Source: Desulforhopalus singaporensis
GTDB taxonomy: Bacteria; Desulfobacterota; Desulfobulbia; Desulfobulbales; Desulfocapsaceae
Assembly (NCBI RefSeq): GCF_900104445.1
Contig: NZ_FNJI01000019.1
Location: 37,072 to 101,071, forward strand
Length of the DNA: 64,000 bases
Reading direction: 5' to 3'
Translations under genes and position numbers: made by a program
Shown: piece after piece, positions 16,906-24,752 of the stretch
Position numbering within the stretch: position 1 is the stretch's first letter
Layout of the letters: every line of letters begins with the position of its first letter
The notes under the pieces: model-generated
What the model was told of the DNA's origin: nothing
The model's database searches: none
The model's input: only the letters and a program-made list of their open reading frames with translations

Positions 16906-19254
16906 TTAATTATTAAACCCCGCTTCTTCGAGACGTTTCAAAACCTTTTCCGGAGTCATCGGCGCATCGTTAATCCTGATGCCGATCGCGTTTTGCACAG
17001 CGTTGGCAACCGCGCCGGCGGTGGCATTGTTGGCTGCCTCTCCCACTCCCTTGGCCCCGAACGGTCCGCTGGGTTCGTAGGTGTTGGCAAAGAATACCTG
17101 CAGGTCGTCGACCATGGGCATCTCCTTGGCGGTATACATCTTGTAATCGGTAAAACCGCCATTGCAGGTCATCCGTCCAGTTTCGGGATCGTAGTCGGTG
17201 TCCTCAAGCAGGGCCAGTGCGATGCCCCGGCAGAGTCCGCCTTCGAGCTGGCCGGCAGTAAGCTTGGGGTTCATGACTGTTCCGGCATCAACCGCGGCGA
17301 CGGCCCTGGTGGTGCGAATTTCTCCGGTCCAGGTGTCAACTTCCACCTCGATAAAATTGGTGACGAAACAGGGCGGGCAGTTTGTCTGCCTGTGACTGGC
17401 AACACCGATGGCGGTTCCCCAGCCTTTGAGCTGCGCGGTCTTGGCCGCTTCGCCGACGGTAATTCTCTTGTCGGTACCTTCAAGATAGATAAGGCCGTGT
17501 CCGCTTTCCGGATCCGGCGCAATCATCAAAGCCTCTGGATTCACGTCGAGCAGTTTGGCGGCAATCTCCAGAATTGACTTCCTGGCAGTGGTTGCCGCCC
17601 GCAGGGCCGCCGCTCCGCCACAGTATATGCCTCTTGTCGCATGGGTACAGACGTCGTATCCGGTGGTCGCGGTATCGGAAGGCGACACGCCCACCAGCTC
17701 GACAGCTATGCCGAGCTCCTCGCCGACGATCTTGGCGATCGCATCGAGGGTGCCGCCGCCGTGACACATAAGAGCTGTGGAAACGTCGGCGGAGCCGTCT
17801 TCGTTGATCTTGACCATGGCGGTGGAGTAATCGATAACCTCACCGGGTTGCGGGGCACCCGTTCCAGAGGTGTGGAATCCTCGGCCGACGCCTATCCCCC
17901 TGCGGTATCTGCCGGTTTTATCTTCGGGCCTGCCGCGTTCGTTCCAACCGATCATCTCGCGTCCCTTAACCAGCATCTCCTCGACCCCGCAGCTGCGGAT
18001 AATGGAACGGACGGTGGGACCCTGGCCCCAGAAAGTCTGGCCCATGCCCACGTAGTTCTTCATACGCAGTTCAATGGGGTCCATCCCCAGTTTTTCGGCG
18101 ATGATGTCCATCAGCGATTCGACCGCGAACGTAACCTGAGGGTTGCCGTATCCCTGCATCGCACATGCCGGGGTTTTATTGGTGTATACTCCGGTTCCGG
18201 CAAAACGAAGGGCGGGCATTCTGTACAGGGACACGAACCAGCCCGCCATGCAGCCGAGCAGCGGATAGACCTGGATGTTGTGAGCCCCCGCGTCGACCAG
18301 GGTTTCCAGCTGGCCCGCTGTAATCATGCCGTCCCTGGTGACGCCGTATTTGAGCTTTATACGGGATGGATACTTGCAATGGTTGTACATATCCTCTTCC
18401 CTGGTAAGGACTAGCTTTACCGGTTTGCCAGCTTTTCTGGCCAGGGCCACGCAGATTGCTATCGGGGTGTTCATCTGGATGCTGGAGCCGAAAGCACCCC
18501 CTATGGTCACCCGGTGGACGTTAACTTTACTGAGCGGTATGCTGAAGATACGGCCGAGCAGCTGTCTGGTGTTATGGATGGACTGGGTGGTAGGCCAGAC
18601 CGTTATTCCTCCGTCGGCCTCCGGTTTGCAGACCACTCCCTTGGTCTCCATCTGGCCGTGATAAACGCGGCCGGTTGCAAACGACTCTTCGACAATCAGG
18701 TCAGCTTTGGCAAACCCCTCTGCGAGGTCGCCCTCTTCTATGATCCTCTGGCAGGCAATATTATTTTTGATCGGCAGGACCGCATCGCCGAGCATAACCT
18801 CCGGGTAGAGGGCGGGAGCTCCCTCCTTCAGCGCCTCTTCGGGGTCGAAAAGTCCGGGCAGCAATTCGTACTCTACTTTGACCGCCGCCAGAGCTTTTTC
18901 CGCGAGTGATTCGGTAGGGGCCGCCACCGCCATGACACCTTCACCCACGTGGCGGACGATGTCCGGCAGAACAGTTCTGTCCCGGTATGTTTTTTCGGGG
19001 ATACTGACTTGGCGCTCGTTGTAGACGGTTTTAGGCACCTCGTCGTAAGTGATGCAAACCGCGCCCATGGCTTCGGCCCCGGAGGTGTCCACCGACACTA
19101 TTCTGGCATGGGGGTGTGGAGAGCGCAAGACTCTGCCGTACAGCATGCCGGGCAGGATAACGTCGGAGGAAAATATCTCTGCACCGGTTGCCTTGGCGTA
19201 ACCGTCCTTTTTCTGGGTGTCTCGACCAACACTGAAGAATTTTTTTTCTGACAT
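16906..19254 (-). CDS. Molybdenum hydroxylase, molybdopterin-binding large subunit, complex A
   Basis: A 782-residue catalytic subunit of the xanthine dehydrogenase family. The aldehyde-oxidase a/b hammerhead domain spans about residues 15-125, and the molybdopterin-binding domain the rest. The C-terminal active-site Glu lies in GPFGAKGVGEAANN. The cofactor loop that is GGGFGGK in many relatives reads IGGAFGSS here (residues 251-258), an unusual form. Enzymes of this family hydroxylate carbons next to ring nitrogens (purines, nicotinate, hydantoin-like rings) or oxidise aldehydes. The neighbouring YqeB gene suggests a selenium-dependent form. The substrate is unknown; nearby hydantoinases point to an N-heterocycle. 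Confidence 0.88.
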   Translation of the reverse strand: MSEKKFFSVGRDTQKKDGYAKATGAEIFSSDVILPGMLYGRVLRSPHPHARIVSVDTSGAEAMGAVCITYDEVPKTVYNERQVSIPEKTYRDRTVLPDIVRHVGEGVMAVAAPTESLAEKALAAVKVEYELLPGLFDPEEALKEGAPALYPEVMLGDAVLPIKNNIACQRIIEEGDLAEGFAKADLIVEESFATGRVYHGQMETKGVVCKPEADGGITVWPTTQSIHNTRQLLGRIFSIPLSKVNVHRVTIGGAFGSSIQMNTPIAICVALARKAGKPVKLVLTREEDMYNHCKYPSRIKLKYGVTRDGMITAGQLETLVDAGAHNIQVYPLLGCMAGWFVSLYRMPALRFAGTGVYTNKTPACAMQGYGNPQVTFAVESLMDIIAEKLGMDPIELRMKNYVGMGQTFWGQGPTVRSIIRSCGVEEMLVKGREMIGWNERGRPEDKTGRYRRGIGVGRGFHTSGTGAPQPGEVIDYSTAMVKINEDGSADVSTALMCHGGGTLDAIAKIVGEELGIAVELVGVSPSDTATTGYDVCTHATRGIYCGGAAALRAATTARKSILEIAAKLLDVNPEALMIAPDPESGHGLIYLEGTDKRITVGEAAKTAQLKGWGTAIGVASHRQTNCPPCFVTNFIEVEVDTWTGEIRTTRAVAAVDAGTVMNPKLTAGQLEGGLCRGIALALLEDTDYDPETGRMTCNGGFTDYKMYTAKEMPMVDDLQVFFANTYEPSGPFGAKGVGEAANNATAGAVANAVQNAIGIRINDAPMTPEKVLKRLEEAGFNN

Positions 19255-19297
19255 ACTGGCTCCATTTCAAGTAAAATCGATACTCCCCCGGGCCGGT

Positions 19298-19867
19298 CTA
19301 CCAGACCGGAGGGGAGAAGACAAACAGCAGTTGTGCCGTCTCGTCCGTAAGGTTTTTCCATTTATGGGGCAAGTCTCCATCAAAATAGAGAGTGTCCCCT
19401 TCTTTCAAAACTATCTTTTCTCCGTCGACCACAAACTCCATCTTCCCCTTGAGGACCAGGACAAACTCCTCGCTGTTCGGGGCATGCTGCAGCTGGCTGT
19501 CGATACTGGAGCTTCCGCCCGGCTCGACCGTGGTCAAAAGCGGCTGCATTTTTTTCTTGGAGACTTCCATGGTAAGAGGCTGGGAGCTGATCAACCCGGT
19601 CGGGTACTGCAGGGTCTGCCTTTTTTCCAGAGGGAGGTGGTAGCTTGTCTTGGCGTCGCTTTCGGTCTCCTTCAAAAGACTGGCGACACTGGTGTTCAGC
19701 TCGCTTGCCAGGGTTCCGAGAACCGCAAGCGATGGGGAGGAAAGTCCGTTTTCGATCTGTGAAAGATACGATTTGGAACAACCCGCTGCCTGGGCAAGCC
19801 CATCCAGGGTCAGGTTGTTTGCCAGCCTGTATTTTTTTATCTGTGCCCCAAGAGTTTTTCCGTTCAT
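19298..19867 (-). CDS. XRE-family regulator with C-terminal cupin domain, paralogue 2
   Basis: A 189-residue paralogue of the regulator at 6667-7275. The helix-turn-helix (NLTLDGLAQAAGCSKSYLSQIEN) is at residues 10-65, and the cupin (HAPNSEEFVLVLKGKMEFVVDG, then EGDTLYFDGDLPHKW) at about 110-189. I choose ATG 19867, which has AAGGGA 6 bp upstream; a longer frame runs into the upstream gene. It sits inside the minus-strand cluster, 19 bp after yqeB and 43 bp before the complex-A large subunit, so it is probably co-transcribed with the genes it controls. Its near-identical recognition helix suggests binding sites shared with paralogue 1. Confidence 0.87.
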   Translation of the reverse strand: MNGKTLGAQIKKYRLANNLTLDGLAQAAGCSKSYLSQIENGLSSPSLAVLGTLASELNTSVASLLKETESDAKTSYHLPLEKRQTLQYPTGLISSQPLTMEVSKKKMQPLLTTVEPGGSSSIDSQLQHAPNSEEFVLVLKGKMEFVVDGEKIVLKEGDTLYFDGDLPHKWKNLTDETAQLLFVFSPPVW

Positions 19868-19886
19868 AAGAAGTCCCTTATAGAGT

Positions 19887-20684
19887 CTATATGTTGAATT
19901 TAGCCATAACCGCCTCAAGTACTGCACCGCCCAGACCGAGGCTTTTGTCCGATACCAGGGCGATATCGACGTTGTCTCTGGGCTCGATATCGCCAATCTT
20001 CAGATACTCCCCGACAGTTATCCCGTCACGTATCAACCCTCTTACGATACCGCTTGTGGAGGCTTTGACGGCAACTTTGCCGACGTGTCCGACAGTTTCT
20101 CCAGCCTTAACACTGTCGCCGATAGTAAGAGCTTCAAGGAATAGTCCGCCCGCCGGTGCACGGAGCACCCGGTCCCGGTCAATCCCCATCACCTTGCCGG
20201 GAACGCCGGTGTTCTTCTCGGCGCTTCCCCGGTAGAGAAGTCTGCCGCCATTGGGACCGCGGTTGGTTTCCACCACCACGTCCACATCCTCACCGGCAAC
20301 AAAACCGGGTCCCAGACCGATAACCAAGTCGGCTTCATCGATACGGGTCCCGAGATTTTTTTTGGCGAGGATTGCGTCAATCACTACCTGCGGTTTTCTT
20401 CTGGCGATGGTTGTCCACTCCGGATCGACGACTACCGGAATCTTTTTGCCTGCAAGAGCCGTGTCCATCTCCTGGTCGTTTGTTGTCAGGATTGCTTCAA
20501 TCCCATCCACCGTGGTCCGAGAGTCATACACGGCTTCACAGAAACAGACGGTCCGCCTTACAGCCAGCGGATTGGCAATCTCAAGCATGGAGATATTCCT
20601 GAATCCCGCCCGATATAGTCGCCAGGCAATACCCGAGGCCATTTCTCCGGCCCCTTTTATGATTATGGATAAATTGTTCAACAT
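19887..20684 (-). CDS. yqeB: Selenium-dependent molybdenum hydroxylase maturation protein, YqeB/EF2563 family
   Basis: A 265-residue protein with an N-terminal Rossmann-like start (IIIKGAGEMASGIAWRLYRAGF) and the blocks AVRRTVCFCEAVYD, VVVDPE, VIGLGPGFVAGEDVDVVVET, RVLRAPAGG and a C-terminal GLGGAVLEAVMAKF. This matches the family found with selenium-dependent molybdenum hydroxylases (the EF2563 group), thought to help place labile selenium at the molybdenum site. It is within the two-hydroxylase cluster, 6 bp after the molybdopterin-binding gene. Its presence implies SelD elsewhere in the genome, which is not in this window. Family assignment is firm; the biochemical role is known only by association. 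Confidence 0.87.
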   Translation of the reverse strand: MLNNLSIIIKGAGEMASGIAWRLYRAGFRNISMLEIANPLAVRRTVCFCEAVYDSRTTVDGIEAILTTNDQEMDTALAGKKIPVVVDPEWTTIARRKPQVVIDAILAKKNLGTRIDEADLVIGLGPGFVAGEDVDVVVETNRGPNGGRLLYRGSAEKNTGVPGKVMGIDRDRVLRAPAGGLFLEALTIGDSVKAGETVGHVGKVAVKASTSGIVRGLIRDGITVGEYLKIGDIEPRDNVDIALVSDKSLGLGGAVLEAVMAKFNI

Positions 20685-20690
20685 GACACT

Positions 20691-21728
20691 TTACCTTCCG
20701 AAACTGCAGTTCGGGAAAACACAGGTCGGGCAGTTAAGACAGAGCCCGCCGTGCCCCAGGGAATAGATCTCTTGGGCTGAGATCTTCTCACCCGCAAGTA
20801 TTCGGGGAAATACCAGATCAAAGAGGGTCACGTGGCTGTGAAAAACACAGGCCGGAAGACCAAGGACGGTTACGCCTTCAAGATCGGCCATCAGGAACAT
20901 CGCTCCCGGGAGTACCGGGGTGCCGTAAAGCTCGATGGTGGCCCCCGCCTTGCGGACACCCTGCCTTGTGACGTCGTCGGGGTCGATGGACAATCCGCCG
21001 GTGATCACGACAAGTTCCGCCCCCCCGGCCTTGGCCGCGGTTATCTTTTCGGCAATGATGTCGGCGTGGTCGGCTGCGTACTCCTTTGAAATCAGTTCGG
21101 CGCTGTATTCACGAAGCTTGGCCCCTACATGTTCGTCAAATCGGTCTTCGATTTTGCCGGCGACTATTTCGCTTCCGGTGACAATTGCCGCAACCTTCAT
21201 GTTCCTGTACGGCAGAATCGAGATCACCGGTCCTGAATCCTGCAAAATTTCCTGGACGTAATTTAGCCGTAACGTCTTGATGGTCAAAGGAATTATTCGC
21301 GTGGCGGCAACTTTTTGACCTTTTGCTACGGGGATTGTCGATTTTCTTGTCGCCAAGCAGATATCGCCGAGACTGTTTATCTTCATCAGGGTGTCGATAT
21401 CGATCTTGAGTATGCCGGACATCTCCGCGAAAATGTCCGATTTCCCTTCAGCGGGGGGCGACCAGCTCAACCCTTCCCCGCACGCCGCTTCACAGATTCT
21501 CACCGCACCATCGTCTTCATGGATGGTGTCTTCATCCAGGTCCAGGTCGTAGAGGTTGTACTTGCCGCAGCTTTCAAGAACAGGGATATCCTCTTTTTTT
21601 ACCACATGACCCCGTTTGAAGATCGGTGTTTTGGACTGTCCGGGGATAACCTGGGTAATATCGTGGGCCAGTACGGTGCCCACGGATTGGTAAACACTTA
21701 TTGTCCGGTATTGGTTTTCGTTACACAC
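20691..21728 (-). CDS. Molybdopterin-binding (MoCF/MoeA-like) protein with Cys-rich tail
   Basis: A 345-residue protein. The C-terminal half is a MoCF-type molybdopterin-binding domain (AAIVTGSEI, then VVITGGLSIDPDDVTRQGVRKAG, GTPVLPGAMFLMADLEGVTVLGLPACV). The last 25 residues carry four Cys (GLCLNCPTCVFPNC), a tail often seen in this family and likely a metal or cluster ligand. It resembles molybdenum-insertion proteins that accompany selenium-dependent hydroxylases. I choose GTG 21728 because GGAGAGG lies 8 bp upstream; an in-frame ATG at 21755 has no ribosome site. Yqe-type maturation genes on one side and amidohydrolases on the other place it in cofactor maturation for complexes A and B. 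Confidence 0.8.
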   Translation of the reverse strand: MCNENQYRTISVYQSVGTVLAHDITQVIPGQSKTPIFKRGHVVKKEDIPVLESCGKYNLYDLDLDEDTIHEDDGAVRICEAACGEGLSWSPPAEGKSDIFAEMSGILKIDIDTLMKINSLGDICLATRKSTIPVAKGQKVAATRIIPLTIKTLRLNYVQEILQDSGPVISILPYRNMKVAAIVTGSEIVAGKIEDRFDEHVGAKLREYSAELISKEYAADHADIIAEKITAAKAGGAELVVITGGLSIDPDDVTRQGVRKAGATIELYGTPVLPGAMFLMADLEGVTVLGLPACVFHSHVTLFDLVFPRILAGEKISAQEIYSLGHGGLCLNCPTCVFPNCSFGR

Positions 21729-21749
21729 TGTTTCATCCTCTCCGCTTGG

Positions 21750-21782
21750 CCGCATGTTTGGTGAAAATCGCAAAACATGCGG
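21750..21782 (-). repeat. Perfect 10-bp inverted repeat between amidohydrolase and molybdopterin-binding genes
   Basis: CCGCATGTTT (21750-21759) and AAACATGCGG (21773-21782) with a 13-nt loop, between two co-directional genes and 22 bp before the chosen start. There is no T-run. It could tune translation, be an RNA-processing site or be a protein-binding site. Confidence 0.5.
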
Positions 21783-21803
21783 GGTGGTTTCAGGCTGCCT
21801 GTA

Positions 21804-23216
21804 TTAACGCAGGGTGCAGAACGGAGTCGCCTGGCTGTCTACCACCAGGGATCTCAGTCCTTTTGATTCCACGTTTTTTTGTCCCGCAGGACTGGTGATC
21901 ATGGTTGATCCTCTTTCAAAGACCCTGCCGCGGTACATCACCGTTTTGCCGCAGCAAAAGGTCATGACGGGACGCAACGATTTCAGGTCCACCACGGTGA
22001 TGTCAGCGTCTGCGCCGATGCCGAGGTGACCCTTGTCGCCAAGCCCCAGGATCCTGGCGGGATGATATGACGCCTTGAGCGCGAAATCGTCGATGGTCAT
22101 CGCCTCAAGCCTAACCAGGGCAAGGCCTTTTTCCACGGTAACATTTCTTGGAATACCGCCTCCGTCGGTGCTGATACAGTCGACCACGAAGGAAGAGTCC
22201 TCCCGTCTGGCGGTCGCCAGCCTCAGCCTTGGCATCTCCGGGTTAACGGCGAAACTGATGGTGGTATCGGTGTTCCTGGCACGCCAGTAATCGACGGCAC
22301 TTTGTCCTGTGCTGAGGATAACCACGCCTCCCACCTCGCGGTTTACCTGGGCCCAGCCGTCCCTGATGGCTTGTTCCAGCCCCTGCTCGCTGGTCTCGTA
22401 CCGCCTCGCCTCAAGACACATTACGGTAACCTGGCTCTGCACCATGCCGTTTTTGCATTCTCCGCTGGTGCCGTTTACCGGCGACAGGTAGCTTTCGCTG
22501 ACGATGTTGGGATTTTCCTTGAGCTTGCTGATGGCTTGTTCCGCTTCGTTCTGGCAGTCACGGACACGGCCCCTGCAATAGCTGTTGATGTGGGCCAGGT
22601 GAATGTTTCTGTTGGCGGTTATGTCGATTGCCTCCATGAATCCGCCAATATCAGATCTGGTCTCCAGGGTCCCGGCGTGAAACGCGAGGTATGCGCCGTT
22701 GTCAATCGCCACGTCTATGGCTGCTGCGGTCGCTTCCGGGGTAAGGGGGTAATGGCCGCCCAGGATCTTGAAGCCGATCGCCCCCGCCTTCAGGTTGGCT
22801 GCCAACAGATCTTCGAGCTGTGCTTTTGACGGATCGGTGTCGGCAACGGTGTCGCCCGGCCGTACATAGTTGATGCAGGCGATATTCAGGCCGCATCCGT
22901 AATCCCTCGCTATATCAAGTACGCTGTCGATCGGGCCGGACATGTCCAGGGCTGTGGTGACCCCGGCAAGCGCCATCATCTTGTGGGCGAACCGTCCCCC
23001 CAGCCACGCCGAGGCGTGCATGTGAAGATCGACGACTCCGGGAAGGACGTTGAGGCCGGTTACGTCGACCCTGTCTCTTGCCAGTTCTGCGCTGATGGTT
23101 GGTGCGATTTCAGCGACTTTACCGTCCTTGACGGCGAGGTCGAAGCGTCCATAGAGGTGGTTCGCCGGGTCGTTTATGGTTCCGTTTTGTAAAACCAGGT
23201 CGTATGTGTAACTCAT
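21804..23216 (-). CDS. Metal-dependent amidohydrolase (D-aminoacylase/dihydroorotase-like)
   Basis: A 470-residue TIM-barrel amidohydrolase. Visible metal-site residues: HMH in VVDLHMHASAW, a likely carboxylated Lys in IGFKILGGH, His in AFHAGTLE and LAHINS, and the barrel-end Asp in CISTDGGG. The overall pattern (NPANH at the start, a PARILGLGDKGHLGIGADADI C-terminal strand) is that of cyclic-amide or N-acyl-amino-acid hydrolases. It is the fifth gene of the minus-strand cluster, next to a second, more hydantoinase-like amidohydrolase. Possible roles are opening of a ring made by the hydroxylases or removal of an N-carbamoyl/N-formyl group. Exact substrate unknown. Confidence 0.82.
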   Translation of the reverse strand: MSYTYDLVLQNGTINDPANHLYGRFDLAVKDGKVAEIAPTISAELARDRVDVTGLNVLPGVVDLHMHASAWLGGRFAHKMMALAGVTTALDMSGPIDSVLDIARDYGCGLNIACINYVRPGDTVADTDPSKAQLEDLLAANLKAGAIGFKILGGHYPLTPEATAAAIDVAIDNGAYLAFHAGTLETRSDIGGFMEAIDITANRNIHLAHINSYCRGRVRDCQNEAEQAISKLKENPNIVSESYLSPVNGTSGECKNGMVQSQVTVMCLEARRYETSEQGLEQAIRDGWAQVNREVGGVVILSTGQSAVDYWRARNTDTTISFAVNPEMPRLRLATARREDSSFVVDCISTDGGGIPRNVTVEKGLALVRLEAMTIDDFALKASYHPARILGLGDKGHLGIGADADITVVDLKSLRPVMTFCCGKTVMYRGRVFERGSTMITSPAGQKNVESKGLRSLVVDSQATPFCTLR

Positions 23217-23278
23217 GGTCGATTCCCTGATCTCCTTGTTTTAACGAGTTGATTTTTAGTTGAAGGCGTCAGCGGTAC

Positions 23279-24673
23279 TTATGGCGTCTTTGCGGTTTTC
23301 CCAGCTATAAACATTCCTTGCGGTCCGGCTTCCCCGTCAATTACCGGAACTCCTTTTGTGGCCACCGTCCGGCCTCGGAGCAGTACCAGGTCCGGCGGCG
23401 CTGTGACGGTCATTTTTTCATAGAGGCTGTAGTCGATCTTGAGCTCGGGGTGGGTAGCGGCGAGCTCTCTGCTTCCGGCAAGGTCGAAAATTGCGATGTC
23501 GGCATCGGCGCCTTTGGCGATTACGCCCTTTCGAGGGTAGAGCCCAAAGATCTTTGCCGGTTTCTCACAGAGTTGTTCCACCGTTCTGATCAGGGTCGTC
23601 CTGCCTTCCATAACGCCTTTTTTGAGCATCAGCGGTACCAGACACTCCATTCCCGGTACCCCGTTTGGCGCACTGAAGACCTTGTCCCATTGCGGCATTT
23701 TTTGGGTCGAATGGGATGCCGCGTGGTCGGAGGCGACCACATCGATCAACCCTTCCGCCACAGCCTGCCACAACGATTCCTGATCCTCTCTCTGCCTAAG
23801 CGGAGGGGACATCTTGGCAATGCTGCCCATCTCGGTGAATACCCGTTCGTTCAGCAGGAGGTAGTGGGGGCAGGTCTCGGTGTAGAATTTCTGGCCGTTC
23901 CACTTTCTAAACAGCCGCACGACGTCAAGGGCCTTGGCGGTACTCAGGTGCGGCAGGTAGGTGTCGCATCCTGCAGTCCGGGCAAGGCTTAAAAACCTGA
24001 AAACAGCTTCCGCTTCACTGAGTTCGGGATGGGAGGCGCCGTAGTACTTCGGGTGTTGCTGGTTCCTGCTGCTGAAATATCGTTCCATATAGTCGATCAG
24101 CGCACCGTTTTCGGCATGGGCGGCAAGGAGTCCACCGTGGTCCGCGATGACGCTCATGATTTTCAGCAGCTGCTCGTCTTCAACCATCATGCCCCTTTTT
24201 CGGTAGGCCATGAAGACTTTGAACGAGACGATTCCCATTTCGATCATTGCGGGAATGGATTGGTCGCAGTCCTCGACATCGCCTGCCAGAAGTGTGCAGT
24301 GGAGGCTGAAATCGATAAGGCTCGTCTCGTTTCCCTCCTGGATGAAGTCCTTCATCGCTTGGTCAAGCTTCTTGTCTACGCCCCAGGCCTTCACCGAGCC
24401 GACGTAGGGGATGAGGGTGGTGATTCCTTCGGACGCGGCAGCTCTTGACAGGGTGTCGATCCTGTCGAGATAAACCGAATGGAGGTGGGCGTCGATTATT
24501 CCGGGCAGTACGTATTTGCCTTTCGCGTCTATGATCTGTCCTGTCCGGAACGGGGCAGAAGGATCCGTCACCGCTGATATCCGGTCACCGGTTATAAGCA
24601 CCGTTGCAGGAGAAATTCTGCCGTCAGCGACGACCAGTCCGCCGGTTATGGCCTTGTCCGCTTGATGTGTCAT
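23279..24673 (-). CDS. Hydantoinase/dihydropyrimidinase/dihydroorotase-family cyclic amidohydrolase
   Basis: A 464-residue member of the cyclic amidohydrolase group. Ligands for two metals are in place: HLH in GIIDAHLHS, the bridging carboxylated Lys in VSFKVFMAYR, His in AAHAENG, His in LPHLSTAKAL and Asp in VVASDHAA. MTHQADKAITGG at the N-terminus and GADADIAIFD near the end are typical. Such enzymes open hydantoin, dihydropyrimidine or allantoin rings to N-carbamoyl products. It lies between the complex-B large subunit and the second amidohydrolase, and shares the cluster with a hydantoin racemase, which together form a classical hydantoin-use set. No N-carbamoyl-amino-acid hydrolase is recognised in the window, unless the neighbouring amidohydrolase fills that role. 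Confidence 0.85.
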   Translation of the reverse strand: MTHQADKAITGGLVVADGRISPATVLITGDRISAVTDPSAPFRTGQIIDAKGKYVLPGIIDAHLHSVYLDRIDTLSRAAASEGITTLIPYVGSVKAWGVDKKLDQAMKDFIQEGNETSLIDFSLHCTLLAGDVEDCDQSIPAMIEMGIVSFKVFMAYRKRGMMVEDEQLLKIMSVIADHGGLLAAHAENGALIDYMERYFSSRNQQHPKYYGASHPELSEAEAVFRFLSLARTAGCDTYLPHLSTAKALDVVRLFRKWNGQKFYTETCPHYLLLNERVFTEMGSIAKMSPPLRQREDQESLWQAVAEGLIDVVASDHAASHSTQKMPQWDKVFSAPNGVPGMECLVPLMLKKGVMEGRTTLIRTVEQLCEKPAKIFGLYPRKGVIAKGADADIAIFDLAGSRELAATHPELKIDYSLYEKMTVTAPPDLVLLRGRTVATKGVPVIDGEAGPQGMFIAGKTAKTP

Positions 24674-24752
24674 TGCTGTTTTCGGGTTTTCCTGATTGTT
24701 TGTTGTTTTTCTCCTCCCGGCCTGACCATCTGCGTCCGGCCGGGGGTCTTCT

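Noticed and set aside
17641..18414. 257-codon plus-strand frame inside the complex-A large-subunit gene
   Set aside because: Frame mirrors codon bias of the real minus-strand gene; no start signal and no recognisable motif.
19887..21728. Selenocysteine (in-frame TGA with SECIS) in the selenium-linked genes
   Set aside because: All these genes are open without internal TGA; the selenium in this enzyme class is a labile cofactor, not selenocysteine.
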